A DNA stretch of 64,000 nucleotides, taken from NCBI GenBank assembly GCA_022578965.1, contig MU400609.1, positions 62,001 to 126,000 on the forward strand, in the 5' to 3' direction. The notes beneath the pieces were generated by a model that did not search any database, was not told the DNA's origin, and was given only the letters and a program-made list of their open reading frames with translations. The stretch comes from Xylaria sp. FL1777. Its lineage: Eukaryota > Ascomycota > Sordariomycetes > Xylariales > Xylariaceae. Below are positions 1 to 12,672 of the stretch, one piece after another. Position numbers and translations under genes: made by a program. Within the stretch, counting starts at the first letter, position 1; each line of letters begins with the position of its first letter.

Positions 1-45
1 CAGAGCTCGTAACATACTAATTTCATAATAGCGATTCCACTTCAG

Positions 46-3000
46 GACACGGAAACAAGAGTTGAACTCCGTTGAAGGCAGTGTGTTTACCCTATATCTA
101 CAACTTCACTATTCTAATACCGTCATTAACCATGGTTGTTAGGCACGCGAGCTAATTTGAGCTACCTTGATGCTTTGGCCAAGTTTCACAAACAGCAGGG
201 CACGAACCTGAATAGGTTGCCCTATGTCGACAAGAAGCCTCTGGACCTATATCGTCTGAAAAAGGCCGTAGAGTCTCGGGGAGGCTTTGACAAAGTCTGC
301 AAGACCAAAAAGTGGGCCGAGATCGGAAGAGACCTTGGTTATAGTGGCAAAATTATGTCCTCTTTGTCAACATCGCTGAAGAACTCATACGATCGATGGC
401 TTAATCCCTACGAGAATTACCTTCGGCAGGCAAAGCCGGGCGTATATCAACAATTAGAATACGAATATGGCGGCCCCTTGACACCGAGCCCAGCGCCTAG
501 TCCTATGAAGCGGTCAAGTGTCAACACCCCCTCTAGTCTACGTGGAGAATCGCCTGCGCGGCATGCAACAGATGCTCTTCAAGCCAGCTTGGGTGTATCG
601 AAACCGGAAGGGGATCGCGATACTGCTATAACCGCGGATTTGCCGTCAAACTCATCCCAACCTACGACCAGTGGATTTACTGCGATTAACTCGGGCGGAT
701 TTACGGCTGTAAATGCTGGCTTTACCAGTGTCAATCGCCCAACTCCACCAGAGACAAAGAGCTTTACGCCACCACCGAGACGGCATGAGAGCCCAGCATC
801 GTTGACGAAGGACACACCACTTGATTTCCGACCATCGGGTCTTGGCTCAGCTAATGCACTTAAACGTCAGCTTAGTTTTGACAGCATTGATTCAGCTAGG
901 AAAGAAGCAAGCGCAGATAAAGATGATTCAGAGAGCGGGAGTAGAAGAAGCAAGAGACTCAAGAAAGGTACGTTTCACTCAACAACACATTAATAGGCCA
1001 TAGTTTCTCTGTTATCTCTCAATTGTAGCCAACAACATTCTTAATAAGGCAACTCAACTTAATAGGAGTGTTGCTTTCCTCGGCTTTCTTCATGGTTGAT
1101 CCGGGTTTTTCTTTTTCGTCTTCTTGTCCTCCTCTTTTCTTCTACTTTTCTTCCCTCCTTCACTTGAACGCTGTGTAATGGCGACCATTGACTGGGATCT
1201 ATGAAACTTGCTCCCTACCGTGAGAGCCTAGATGGTCAATGGCCAGGCTCAACATATGATTGGCTTGGTTTTGTGGCTAATGGATGATAACGTAGAAACT
1301 GTACCCACCGTTGCCGGTTCACATATGTCTTTATTCAGACCTTCAGCTCCTCGAGTTCCTCGAGATGAAACATCACCAGCGGGCGAGGTAAGTGCTAACC
1401 TGCTTGATATTCGATACCCAAGATCGCAGTCCCATTCCAGGATTAACACAGAACAGAAGTGCGACACATGTGGTAAAGGTGATGATGTTGGCTTTATCAT
1501 CGTTTGTGAATCTTGCGATCACGGCTACCACGGCTCTTGTCTCGATCCTCCGCTCAAAACCCAACCTGATGGCGAGTGGAATTGTCCCAGGTGCCTTGTC
1601 GGCGATGGGCAGTTTGGCTTTGAAGAAGGTGGTCTTTATTCTCTCAAGCAGTTCCAAGAGAAAGCCGCGGACTTCAAACAAAGCTATTTTGAGAATCGCA
1701 TGCCGTTTGATCCTATTCTAAACTGTGTTAGGCCAGTAACAGAGGATGACGTTGAACGGGAGTTCTGGAAACTTGTTGCCAACATCGAAGAAACAGTTGA
1801 GGTAGAGTACGGCGCAGATATACATTGTACGACACATGGCTCAGGTTTCCCGACGGCTGAGCGGCATCCTTGCAACCCGCACTCCACAGATCCCTGGAAC
1901 TTAAACAATATGCCACTGCACCCCGATAGTCTTTTTCGACATATTAAAACAGATATCTCAGGCATGACTGTGCCGTGGGTGTACGTAGGAATGATCTTCT
2001 CTACGTTTTGTTGGCATAACGAGGACCACTTCGCCTATTCAATTAACTACCAACATTTCGGAGCCACCAAGACGTGGTACGGAATCCCCGCCGAAGACAC
2101 AGAGAAGTTTGAGAATGCTATGAGGGAAGCTGTTCCGGAACTTTTTGAGACGCAACCAGATTTGTTGTTTCAGCTTGTTACCCTCCTTACTCCAGAGCAC
2201 CTCAAAAAGGCTGGCGTTCGAGTGTACGCAGTGGATCAGCGGGCTGGACAGATGGTAATAACATTCCCACAAGCATACCATGCAGGCTTTAACCATGGTT
2301 TTAATTTTAATGAGGCTGTAAACTTCGCCCCCTCCGACTGGGAACCGTATGGTCTTGCTGGGGTAGAAAGGCTACAGCAATTCCGGAGGCAATCGTGCTT
2401 CTCACACGACGAGTTGTTGTGGACGGCAGCAGAAGGACCTATCAGTACGCTAACCATTCAGACGGCCAAATGGCTCGCGCCCGCGCTCGAAAGAATACAC
2501 AAACGGGAACGAGAGCAACGAGAAGGATTCATCGCAAAACATTTGGAGAATAACAGCCATGCATGTGCTTTAACTTCCGAATCGGCCGAGCAACAGTGCA
2601 CAATCGCATTTCATGTTCTGGATGAAGATGTCCCGGAAGAGGAGTATCAGTGTTCATATTGCAAATCATTTACTTACCTATCAAGACTCAAATGTCTCAA
2701 GTCTGGCAAGATCCTTTGCTTGTTACATGCCGGATATCATCTTTGTTGCGACATACCCGAACCACAACGCTTCGCCGGAGAGCAGCACGTTATGTACTAT
2801 CGCAAGACACAAGGAGATATGGACGAGATCTACCGAAAGGTTGCCGAAAAGGCCAACATGCCGGAGGCTTGGGAGGATAAGTACGAAAAGTTGTTGGATG
2901 AGGGAGCAACGCCAGCGTTAAAGACGCTACGAACTCTCCTTAATGAGGGTGAACGCATACCGTACGGCCTCCCCTCCTTACCAGTCCTCAGGGAATTTGT

Positions 3001-5365
3001 TGATCGCTGCAACGATTGGGTCGAAGAAGCGACTAATTATACGGTGCGTAAACAGCAGAACCGCCGTAAGAACGACAAGGTCTGGCAAAGCGGACTACGG
3101 AGAGCTACCAGCGACTTCTTCCCGGATTTAAAGGAGCGCGACTCGCGCCGGGTCGAGAATATCTACCGCTTACTTGAGGAAGCAGATCGGATAGGCTTTG
3201 ACTGCCCGGAGAAACATCAGCTGAAGGAGCGCGCTGATGCTATACGAAGCTTCCAGAAAAATGCGGAACAAGCTCTAGAGCACATCCTTGGCCACAATCA
3301 AGAATCGATCGAGGAGCTTATCGAAGAGGGCCGTACGTTCAACATTAATATACCGGAATTGGATAAGCTCCAATCTGTTCTCGAACAGCTTCGCTGGAGT
3401 AATAACGCAAGGGCCAATCGCAGCAAATCATTGACTATTGACCAGGTTCGCGAGATCCTTAGGGAAGGTCATCGCCTAGAGATTCCACTTTATAATGATC
3501 ACATGAAGTGGTATAACGACAAGTACCAAGCAGCTCTCCAGTGGGAAACCAAGGCAAAGGAGCTTATCGAAGCTGATACAATTCATTACCCGCAGCTTGA
3601 AGCCCTCTCAAACCAGGTACAAGCAAACAGTCTGCCTGTAGCTCCTGACACGCTAGCTATCATCGACGGAGTTTTACACAAACAACGAGAAGCTCACCGC
3701 CAGGTCGTTGATCTGACTGAGCGCACCCGTGACCCGGACTATACCAAGCGACCCAAATACTCTGAAGTGGCGGAAGTGATGAGAAAAGTTGAAGATCTCA
3801 ATTCCAAGCCCGTTGGGACACTAGACCTTGAAAAGGAACAGAAACGCCACGAAGATTGGATGCGTAAGGGGAAGAAGTTGTTTGGCAAGACAAACGCGCC
3901 ACTCCATATCCTCAAGAGTCACATGGATTATGTCTACGACCGTAACCTCGACTGCTTCGACATTGTTAGTGACAAGCCTCGATTGCCAGCTGAGCCTGCG
4001 TCGAGAGCAACGAGCGAAGAGAGAGACCAAAAGTCTTCTCGAACATGGGATGATCCAACCTTCAGGGAAGTTTTCTGCATCTGCCGCCGCACTGAAGCTG
4101 GCCTGATGATTGAATGTGAACTGTGCCATGAGTGGTACCACGGAAAATGTCTCAAAATTGCGAGGGGCAAGGTGAAAGAGGATGACAAGTATACGTGCCC
4201 TATTTGCGACTGGCGGGTAAAAATTCCGAGAGATGCTGCTCGCCCTAAGCTTGAAGACTTGATCGCATGGCAAGAAGAGATACCCAATCTTCCTTTCCAA
4301 CCAGAAGAAACAGAAGTTCTCAAGAAGATTATTGATAAGGCACAAGAATTTCGACGCCATATAGCAGGATTCTGTACCCCTGTTGTTGCTACCGCATCTG
4401 AAGCCGATACTCAGCGCTTTTACTTGCGAAAGATTGAAGGTGCTGAAATCCTGTTATCGTATGAGACCAACTTCTTCCGACAAGAACTTCACAAGTGGAG
4501 TCCTGTGGCTCCTGAGCCACCCCCAGTATTGGACGTATCGAAAAGCACGAGAAAGCCACGGCCGACGAAGCTACAGAAACTGCTCCTTCAGTATGGCGTA
4601 GATGACCCTGATGATCTTCCTGAGGCCGTCAAGGGTAAGGCAAACAGCCTAAAACGAAAGGCTCAGAATGCTGAAGCCGCTGCTGCTGCCGCCGCCGCAG
4701 CAGCTGCTTCAAGCACATCTCTCATACCACCGCATGCCACAAGCCCTTCTACACATTCGTTTGGCTCGAGCGGCCATGCATTCTTCCGTGGTTCACAACC
4801 GTCCACTCCCGCCTTAACGGCCACTACACACGGGCACCCCGCTCCCAGCGCTGACTCGGCGACCTCGAGTCGACCTGGTTCCTCCCTACGTCCTGATTCT
4901 ATGGACATTGATGGCGGCTCTGGCCTCCACCCTGATTTGTTCATGTCGAATGGGAGCAGCGGTCAAGGTCCTCAGCTTATGCAGTCGGATTCTAACCTAT
5001 CAGTAGAAGAGCGCATACTTCAAGGTCAAGATGATGACCTCATCCACGCCACTGGTTCTTGGCGGGATAAAGTGCTAGAGATCCTCGGTAAGACGGAAAA
5101 CGGCCGTCGCCGCGCCGAACTCGTCTACGGGCCCAATATTTGGGATTCTAGGCGAGGCAAAAACTTTCAACGGCCGTCAGAGGTTGACCAGAGTCACCCA
5201 GATGATGACAAGGAAGTAGACAAGATGTTTCTAGACCTAACAAATGCCGACGAAGATGACACCTCTAAGAAGGAGAAACAGCAAGAGAGGGAACGAGTTA
5301 GCATCACAGCTGAGAGTTTTGAGGCCGAGCGCAATGCAATGGATGCTATGGAAGACTCTGAATAG
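46..5365 (+). CDS. KDM5/JARID1-family histone H3K4 demethylase, 5'-truncated by the window edge
   Basis: Fe(II)/2-oxoglutarate JmjC demethylase of histone H3 lysine 4, a nuclear chromatin enzyme. Exons seen: 46-80, 143-967, then 1296-5365 to the TAG stop. Introns are 81-142 and 968-1295 (phase 1 at both ends); the first 45 bases look like the end of another intron (tactaat branch, ttcag). A 42-nt GT-AG segment at 1388-1429 is in frame and may or may not be spliced. Domain order after the ARID (from about 143): PHD finger (CDTCGKGDD...), JmjC, C5HC2 zinc finger, PLU-1 helical region, second PHD (CICRRTEAG...ECELCHEWYH), then a poly-Ala and Ser-rich acidic tail. The iron ligands are present: His codon 2015, Glu codon 2021, His codon 2279. 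The JmjN domain must lie upstream of the window. The 328-nt second intron is long for this locus but gives a clean join. Confidence 0.95.
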
Positions 5366-6423
5366 CTTGGTCATTTGCAAGCTTTCTGTAGTCCCAAACT
5401 GGTCGCTCCCATAAGGATCTCAACAGATGCTTTCAGTCATATGTAGATTAACACAGAATTGGTGGAGTCTTCGCGTTCATCCCATGGGGCCCTGTTTCAG
5501 ATTCTACCATGAGTTTGGGTTTGTTACTATCCCGGCGTTACTACATACCTAAGGCATACGTGCATAGGGAGGAGCTACGGCGTTATTTCATTACCATTTA
5601 TAGTGGGCAATGGGGTGGGCCACAGTAATGGACATGTATGATTATAGAGAAATGGCGACTTGCAATAAGATGGTTAATGTGGCGGGGGTGATGCATTAGA
5701 TAGGCGTTGTTTTACTCACAGGCGGCGTCTCAGCTCTTTAGCGAGATGAGAATTGATATTTTAGATATTTGACTCAAATAGCTGGTCTTGTTCCACGTGT
5801 TCTTGTCCTTTATGCATCGTCTGATTTTTATTGTAATGCTAATGATTATAAAAAGTTAGAAAAACTTGAGTCATGATCTCCCTCGGATATAGCTACGAGG
5901 TAAGGAAATTTAATTTTAAGTGCTGGGTTCATCAGACTCATTGTCTATTATTCTAGATACACTTGGAGATGCCTATCAAGAGCATTAAGTCTCTAGGCTA
6001 GTCTTATATTTCTAGCATCATAACTGACCTAGGTGCTTAATACTTGTTAAATGAAAGTAAGAGTAATGAATGTGGCGAAGTGTGAAGGGAGATGCGCTTA
6101 TATTGTTCGGCATGTTTCAAGTAAGAAGTACCCTTCTGATATTCAGCCGGGCGCTAGCTACAAGTTAAGTGATATATGACACTTGTTTTTTTGAGTCTGA
6201 GATATTAGTACTTGCGGCGGTTCGGAAACAATCTGTGTAATGATACCAAAGCACGAGAAAAACAGGGCTGAACTTCTGTGAGTTTGGTTCGCTCTACCAG
6301 TATTAAAGTAAATCATGATTGGAATAATAGAAATGATCAACATAAGTTTTCACGTTTACTGGCGTAATAGGACGCAAATGAAGACGTTTCATAAATAGGA
6401 ACACTATGGCTTATCACCTCTAA
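5366..6423. other. intergenic, convergent 3' ends
   Basis: Space between the 3' ends of the demethylase and the following minus-strand gene. Both untranslated regions must fall here. I see no credible ORF, repeat or RNA gene. Confidence 0.6.
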
Positions 6424-8679
6424 TTATAGTATTAGAAAACGGATCTCCAGTTCATTGCATACCTTGACGGAGCAATCAAAACAAGCTCTCTGTCGTATCA
6501 TCACCTTAGAACCTTTCTGTATAATAGACATAGGAGCAATTAAACCGAGGCAAACCATTTGAAGTTCCTTCACCCCACCCACTGGGAAGATATTCAGGAC
6601 CCCTAACACAGGACCTAGGTTGCCCGGAACAAAATAATTCCATGTTGAATCCTGTTCTCTAATTGGGCTGTCTATTGGATGCTTACAGTTCACCACCAGC
6701 GGTGTAATGTGTTTAAGGGAAAGAGGAATGTGAGGATAATCATATACAGTCGTAGGCTCTTGTTGGTTGATAAGAGCCAGACGCGCACACAAGGCACCTT
6801 CATGACAAGTAAGCTGCCATTGCACCTTCATATCTGCCCAAAGATTTTCAGCAGCAGAGGGGGTCGGCCGCTTCAGTTCTTTATGTATTGTGTTATGAAT
6901 ATGATCAATATCCTTACACGACACCTCGTCGTAGATCTCGCGCTCATACATAAGTTTCCCAGGGCAAGCAGTGATGCGAAGAGTCCCAGCACTTCTCGGA
7001 GCCAAATCATCGAGTATAGAGTACCAGAATATATGAGTTCGTGTAGATGATACGAGAGTATTATTATAGGCATTATTATAGGCATTATTATAGGCATTAT
7101 TATAGGCGCCGGGGATATTACTATTTCTAGTTGGGCCTACTAGAAAGGGGTATATTTCTGACTGTAGAAAGATTGGATCCTTGAAGTATGTCCGATTGGT
7201 GAGCTTTCTGCGTATGTAGTTATAGAATAAAGACTTTGGCCAAATATCATCCAAGTCGTGATCAGGGGGGATGAAATATAAATCTTCGAGGCCGTCGAGG
7301 AGAGATAGCAAGAGAACGGAGCCGCAAAGACGAGCGAGTGTCATAACGAATGGGTTGATGTCGTGTAGGGAATAAGCATTTATTTCTGGAGGATCTGTGA
7401 CTGAGCTCCAGAGAGGCGGTAGGTACGGTTCCTCTCCATCGAAATCAAAGTCGTGGTTTTTCATCATGTGAAGGTAGTGTTCGACTTCAGGTAAAGCCCT
7501 GAAACAGTTTACGGAGGCAAGCGAATCAAAAGGAAAATCTTGACGGAGTTCAAATGTAAGGGACATAGTCCTGAATATGGCGTTTATGCTCGGGAAAATA
7601 TTTGTGGTTGTTATGGTAAATTGTGCGGTATTGTTGAGCCGGCCAATTGGGTCATCGGCGGTGTTGATCGGAGAAGGTCCTATCCTATCGCGAAGGAAAC
7701 TGAGTGCAAATGGAAGTGCCGCAAATATCGCGTCTCTGGTCAATTGGTTACCGCAACTGGCTAGAAGCAATTCGCCGTACAGTCTGAGCGGAACGCGGTA
7801 CGCGGTGTCATGGTGAGAGGAACACCGGACGATTAGATCCTGGATGGAGTTGAGTTTGAAGTGCTTGGTCACCTTTATGTCATTCCCACGATCAGATTTC
7901 TCCATTAATACAATGATTATAAACTGGGATCCTGGCTGAGAGATGATAGGCGTGCCATCGGCGAAATGGATTGATGGTGGAAGATCGAGCGACCATTTAG
8001 CAAAAGCCGCAACCCAAGCAGCGCACTCTCCAGCTTCCACAATAATGGAACTGATTTCATTATCACCTACTCTGTGTAAATGACGACAAGCATCTACAAG
8101 AGCTTCCAAGCCTTCTGGCTCAGGTATATTATGTCTCCGATCGTAATCGAGGTATCCTTTCGCAATGGCGGCTCCTAATATAACCGAGTTGTACCCGTAG
8201 ACAACCTCAACGAAGCCTGATCGACGACATCTGGCCTCCAAGCTCGACATTAGGTCTACCAGATGCCTTGTCGTAGGCAGAAGCCGTTTGTCCGATGTTG
8301 TGTTTTCTAGCATCAACATCAAGGCATCAGCACAGCGATACGCAGAGACGCTTGATATAAGAGCCGCAGCCAAAGCGAGGAAGCGTAAACCAGCCTGGTT
8401 ACTGCCGAGCTGAACGGCGCAATCGTGTTTCATGAAGCCGACTTTAGCCTTCAGAAACTGAATCGTAACTGGTTCCGGAGTTGGTAGCACAGTCCTCTCG
8501 ATCTTGAGGCGCGTTTCACGGCTGACTGCCAACGTGTTTCCAAACTGTTCGCATGCCATAATAGCCAGAGGTTGAACATTGTCGCTTGTAGCCGCTTGAA
8601 GAATACCTCTTGCTATACCGTATACTGAATCCGAAGTCTCATTCAGGTTCCACTGCGCCTGTACAAGTTGACTGCCCAT
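6424..8679 (-). CDS. conserved-looking fungal protein of unknown function, 751 aa
   Basis: Long uninterrupted minus-strand ORF. The first in-frame ATG is at 8679 (MGSQLVQAQWNLNETSDS); the few upstream codons have only a TTG. No signal peptide and no clear membrane span. The N-terminal half is a run of Ala/Leu-rich helices, the C-terminal half is richer in His/Pro/Asn. I recognise the general look of an ascomycete orphan family but know no function. A tetrapeptide run (Ala-Tyr-Asn-Asn four times) is coded by a 12-nt repeat at 7060-7107. Near the 3' end a possible intron (GTATGC donor at about 6463, CTAATA branch, TTAG acceptor at 6420-6421) would replace the last residues with a single Arg and stop, so the C-terminus is uncertain. 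Confidence 0.75.
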   Translation of the reverse strand: MGSQLVQAQWNLNETSDSVYGIARGILQAATSDNVQPLAIMACEQFGNTLAVSRETRLKIERTVLPTPEPVTIQFLKAKVGFMKHDCAVQLGSNQAGLRFLALAAALISSVSAYRCADALMLMLENTTSDKRLLPTTRHLVDLMSSLEARCRRSGFVEVVYGYNSVILGAAIAKGYLDYDRRHNIPEPEGLEALVDACRHLHRVGDNEISSIIVEAGECAAWVAAFAKWSLDLPPSIHFADGTPIISQPGSQFIIIVLMEKSDRGNDIKVTKHFKLNSIQDLIVRCSSHHDTAYRVPLRLYGELLLASCGNQLTRDAIFAALPFALSFLRDRIGPSPINTADDPIGRLNNTAQFTITTTNIFPSINAIFRTMSLTFELRQDFPFDSLASVNCFRALPEVEHYLHMMKNHDFDFDGEEPYLPPLWSSVTDPPEINAYSLHDINPFVMTLARLCGSVLLLSLLDGLEDLYFIPPDHDLDDIWPKSLFYNYIRRKLTNRTYFKDPIFLQSEIYPFLVGPTRNSNIPGAYNNAYNNAYNNAYNNTLVSSTRTHIFWYSILDDLAPRSAGTLRITACPGKLMYEREIYDEVSCKDIDHIHNTIHKELKRPTPSAAENLWADMKVQWQLTCHEGALCARLALINQQEPTTVYDYPHIPLSLKHITPLVVNCKHPIDSPIREQDSTWNYFVPGNLGPVLGVLNIFPVGGVKELQMVCLGLIAPMSIIQKGSKVMIRQRACFDCSVKVCNELEIRFLIL
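7060..7107. repeat. 12-nt tandem repeat, four copies, inside a coding region
   Basis: Unit ATTATTATAGGC repeated four times without mismatch on the + strand. Read on the minus strand it codes in-frame Ala-Tyr-Asn-Asn repeats, so copy-number changes keep the frame of the 751-aa protein. Confidence 0.95.
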
Positions 8680-10904
8680 TGTTACCAGTAGCAAGACCCC
8701 CCTTTTCGGAGCTTGCTTGGGGAGAATGAGACCGAACTACCAGATGTCGTAGACACTTTCAACTTATATGTAGGAAGTGCCTATAGAGTCTTGGTATACC
8801 TAGGCGAGTTCTAAATGGAAAATTTGAGATATAGGTGGTATTGCAGGGCGTGTTTCGCTGTCGTCACGAATTCTAACAAGCTCACTCTCTGCATACAGGA
8901 GTTGATGTTGGCTTCCCCGCTACGTCACCAAATTTGAATGAGAGATTTTGTGACCGGAGTGTTTTGTCAAAAAACTAAAGTATATCGTATACGGCTAGCT
9001 GAGATCGATAAAACCTCTCGGCTAAAGGGGCGTAGGGATAGTAGAACCGATAATACAAGAGCATGAAACTGAGCTATGGAAGACAACGACTAGGTGGGCA
9101 ACAGAGAGAAACTGAAATGTCTCTTATGGATGACGGATGCGAGATGGATCAAGATAGGACTGACTAAAAGAGGGGAAAGGAAAGATCAAACTCAGTCGTA
9201 CAAACTCAGGAGCTGTAGATAGAGCGGGGTGGTGGATTAGCCCTGACTGTTGAATATTTTGCTTATATGCAGTCCCTCATCCGAGGACACCCTGCCTGCA
9301 GTTCCAATTAGCCTAACGAACAATAGATCTTCTTAGATACGTAGCCACAACAGTAAGCTTCACTTCGTACCACCTGAGATACCGACTCAGGACTCGTGTT
9401 GATTGGTTTACTGAGGTGCAGAATCCTCGATACTGAATTCACAACCGGTGTACGCAGTAGCTCGGCGCGGAGCAATAGCTGAGATAGCTTAGAAGTATTT
9501 TCAGAAATGAGCATTAAATAAACCAGAGTTGTTGGCATAGGAGCAATAGCTAGTAACAGCCCATCCCATATAGTAAGTGAGGATGGTTTTGATTTTCTAG
9601 TGAAAATACGGGAAACTTCCCTGGTTGTGATTTAATGGCGGCTATGATGGCCTAATACCTTATCAAGCCTTGTTGAATAAACGAGACAATTTTGACTAAA
9701 TTACAACTTAGTTGGTTACGTATAGGTACCTATTTTTTGCTTTTCGATGCCCGTTGAAGTAGAGTGACGTGAGTGGCTAAGGACGTGGTAGCCCCTGAGT
9801 GGCTGACTGAGCTTAGTCATACAATCATAGGCTCTATAAGGCCTGTTTCCCCCCCTATTACTTCCGAAGCCTTTAACATTACGCAATCGGTATTTCTTTA
9901 TTTAGTTATAGAATACTTTTCCATCGATGTATTCGCATTAAATGTCATTGGGGTTTCTATCTATAAGGCCCGCTCGAGCAGTCAACGTACATATCGTCTC
10001 GCCTCGTTTGCCTACTCAAAACTGCATAGTATCATTAGATTTATGAATCTTACTTTAGATGATATATTTCTCTGATGATAAACGAATTACCATGTAAAAT
10101 TGCATGTCTCGTGCCCAAATGGTGTTACTTAGAGCTTAGGGCTATTATTCCATTAATGGTAATGCTGAGTACCTAGGTAACTTGTGTGGATATTGGGGAT
10201 TGAATCATAAGAGAAGTCAGTCTAGGCAAACGAGTCATAATACTGATAACTTTATAGAAAGGAAGCAGATGGATAGTGTGCCGAATGTGAATATAGCTTA
10301 CGGTACTGATTTTCCTGAGCAATAAATCGATATTCATTTCTTACGAGCATAGTCCTCGGCATTCAGGCTCATAAAAACTTTCAAATTAGCGTGGTGCAAG
10401 TTTACTGAAATATTTTAAAGCCTCTTTGCAGGACCGTACGCAAAAGAAGTTCTTCACTTGGCGATAGAAGTGCACCCTTGCCTTGTAAATGTTCGGAGCA
10501 CCCCGGTTTATCAAACAAGTATCTAATGGTCGGCCGGGACCTGCCGCCCACAATATCGGGAGTTTAATGAATAAGCCGATTTTAAGCCGCTATATTGATA
10601 TAGGTTCAGGGCTTGATAGTTAATTCCTAGATTTTGCAGTCGACGAGGCGAATCGTACAACACACATACATGTAGTGACTAGAGATGCGTCTAACCTAGA
10701 TATAATAATGATCCTATCACAACATGACTCTCAGTGAAAGTAGTGGGATTGATTGAGAATGTTATGTACATTTTCTCATAAACCTTCTCCCACACAACAT
10801 AGTACGAGATTTTCCCATTCAGGGGGTTCCCACCCCAATATCCCATCAGTGGCAACATGTCGACAAAGTTAAATCCTTTTAGCTTTAAGTCCCATGTGAG
10901 TTGT
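8680..10904. other. intergenic, no gene supported
   Basis: 2.2 kb upstream of the 751-aa gene and downstream of the ribonuclease gene. Two short ORFs (9308-9538 minus, 9773-10075 plus) have no recognisable domain, no ATG in good context and no convincing intron-exon extension; they may be relics. No tRNA or repeat recognised. Confidence 0.4.
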
Positions 10905-11418
10905 TCAGCTGGTCCCAGAGCAGCCGACGAAATTATTTCCGCTAGCACCAGTATGAGTAATCTCGCCAGCGAGCTTGGCCGAGGTGTTTATTATGACACG
11001 ATCAGCACCAGGGCTCCCTATAAGCGGATAAGCATTAGATCCGGTAACTAGATTATATAGCTGTAAACCGAACGTACCGCCAGTGTAGACCCCACTCGAG
11101 AGCAGAGGGAACTCAAGGTAGGGGCCGGCGACGGTGAAGCTGAAACCTTCGTAGTTGTTGTAGGTGTGAGGGTATCCACCAGGGGCCTTTAGAATTATTA
11201 GTTAGTAATTGTTCCAATATCTGAAACTTTGGAAACTCGGAGATGCGTACAGAACCAGACTGATAGTAAGTGTAGGCCTTCTGTGCGGCCTGGTTCACTT
11301 GCGTAGCAGTATAGTAAGTTGAGCCACATGTCGTCGCAGCACGCTCTTCCAAAACAGGCGCAGCCAAGGCAGGGGTAACGAAGGCCACCAGGGCCAAGAG
11401 GGATGTGAATGCCTGCAT
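10905..11418 (-). CDS. secreted guanyl-specific ribonuclease, T1/N1 family
   Basis: Extracellular RNase that cleaves RNA 3' of guanosine. Three exons: 11251-11418, 11078-11186, 10905-11017; introns 11187-11250 (64 nt) and 11018-11077 (60 nt). The phases give 129 aa. Signal peptide [19 protein letters not shown] then a short pro-segment ending EER. The mature part shows all family catalytic landmarks: His in [10 protein letters not shown], Glu in [10 protein letters not shown], Arg in SPGADRV, His in [10 protein letters not shown], plus the final Cys of FVGC. Length is that of a plain T1 nuclease, without the long loops of ribotoxins, so I read it as an ordinary secreted RNase. It is divergently oriented from the GH115 gene, with about 1.25 kb between the starts. 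Confidence 0.93.
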
Positions 11419-12672
11419 CTTGAGTCTCTTAAACGTTATGAGATTAGAGTAAACATAGAGCCTTGACTGAGACCTTCACAGAGCTGGAAGGACAGCGTTT
11501 AGGAAAGAAAGGCTGGAAGTCATTTATTTATACCCTATTCATCGCGAACGCTTCCAATTGAGCGCTTGCGCACTAGCGCCACCCCGGCTTCCTCTTTAAG
11601 CTGGCGCCGTGAGATGTAGCATTTCAAGTACGGATTTAGTGGCATTGATGGAAAGTGGCTTTTGTCAATTGAAGCTTAAAATACCATGGCGCTGGCACAC
11701 GTGGCTTATCTTATTCGAAGACTCGGTAGACCAGTGGTCGGCACATACCCGAAAAGGGCAGGTGAACGACTACAAACGGAGACGCACGAACGGAGACACA
11801 GAACAGGAACGTGCTTTCAAGCTTGGGTAAGAAAGCAGGGACCTGAGGAGACTGTGGAGTACCTAATCGGAGACGTTATCTTCGAGTCCATCTGGACGTT
11901 GCCAAGATAATAACCGATATTTATAGCGCACGCCTGCTAGCTTCAACATGAGCGGCAAGCTGTTGAGATAACTAAGTGGTCAATAACAATAATCATTTGG
12001 CTATTAGCGACCGAAAGAGTGTTTCCATGGTAATAGTGTATGGCACGGATGATAAGAGGAAACCAAATTTTCTTCGACAGAATGCATTACAGTGGTATAC
12101 TGCCATCAACAGGAAAATCACTTCCCATATGAATAGGTGGAAGCAAAAGTTATTTCTGTCTACCTCTAAGAGAACAGGCATGTTGGGCTCCCTAGATTGA
12201 AGTGCGGTAAGTACTTGGACAGAGTCTAAAACGAGGGTGTAAGGAAGCCGGATAGAGATTTTATTATCAATTTATCTAGGTTTGGGGAGAGACAGGGTGA
12301 TATAGGGGTGATAATGATGTCAGAGCAACATCCGTCATGCTAAATTTACAGTAGGGGGCTATTTGTAGATCCGGGGTAGCAGCCGGGCAAAATCCGGAGA
12401 TGGTGGATTGAGATCATCATTGCAGCTACCCTGGTGAAATCACTGGGTGGTGATCTGATCGCCGATATCATGTGAAGGAGGAGAAACGCGGGGAAATACT
12501 ATCGGGGATGAATCGGCGGGATATCTATAACCGAAACGAAGCAATTGAGTCTGGAAATTTAAGTAAAAGCCTATTCTGAACAGATCAATACGCAAAGGGT
12601 GGTAGCTTCTATGTCAAGGCATGAGCCGATACGAACGCTGCTGTGACGACGCACCCCTATGTGGACACGAAA
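11419..12672. promoter_or_regulatory. shared upstream region of the divergent ribonuclease and GH115 genes
   Basis: 1.25 kb between two divergent starts, so both promoters lie here. No confident TATA box or known operator was found by eye. The short ORFs in it (for example 11609-11910, 11976-12200) overlap on several frames and show no domain. Confidence 0.5.

Noticed and set aside
4663..4944. Antisense ORF opposite the demethylase tail
   Set aside because: It is the mirror of the poly-Ala/GC-rich coding sequence, with no domain.
7540..7816. Plus-strand ORFs opposite the 751-aa gene
   Set aside because: Shadows of the longer minus-strand gene.
9773..10075. 100-aa plus-strand ORF
   Set aside because: Starts with GTG, no domain, no neighbouring exons; treated as chance or relic.
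10905..11418. Ribotoxin identity for the T1-like ribonuclease
   Set aside because: The mature protein is too short and lacks the extended loops; it matches plain T1/N1 RNases.
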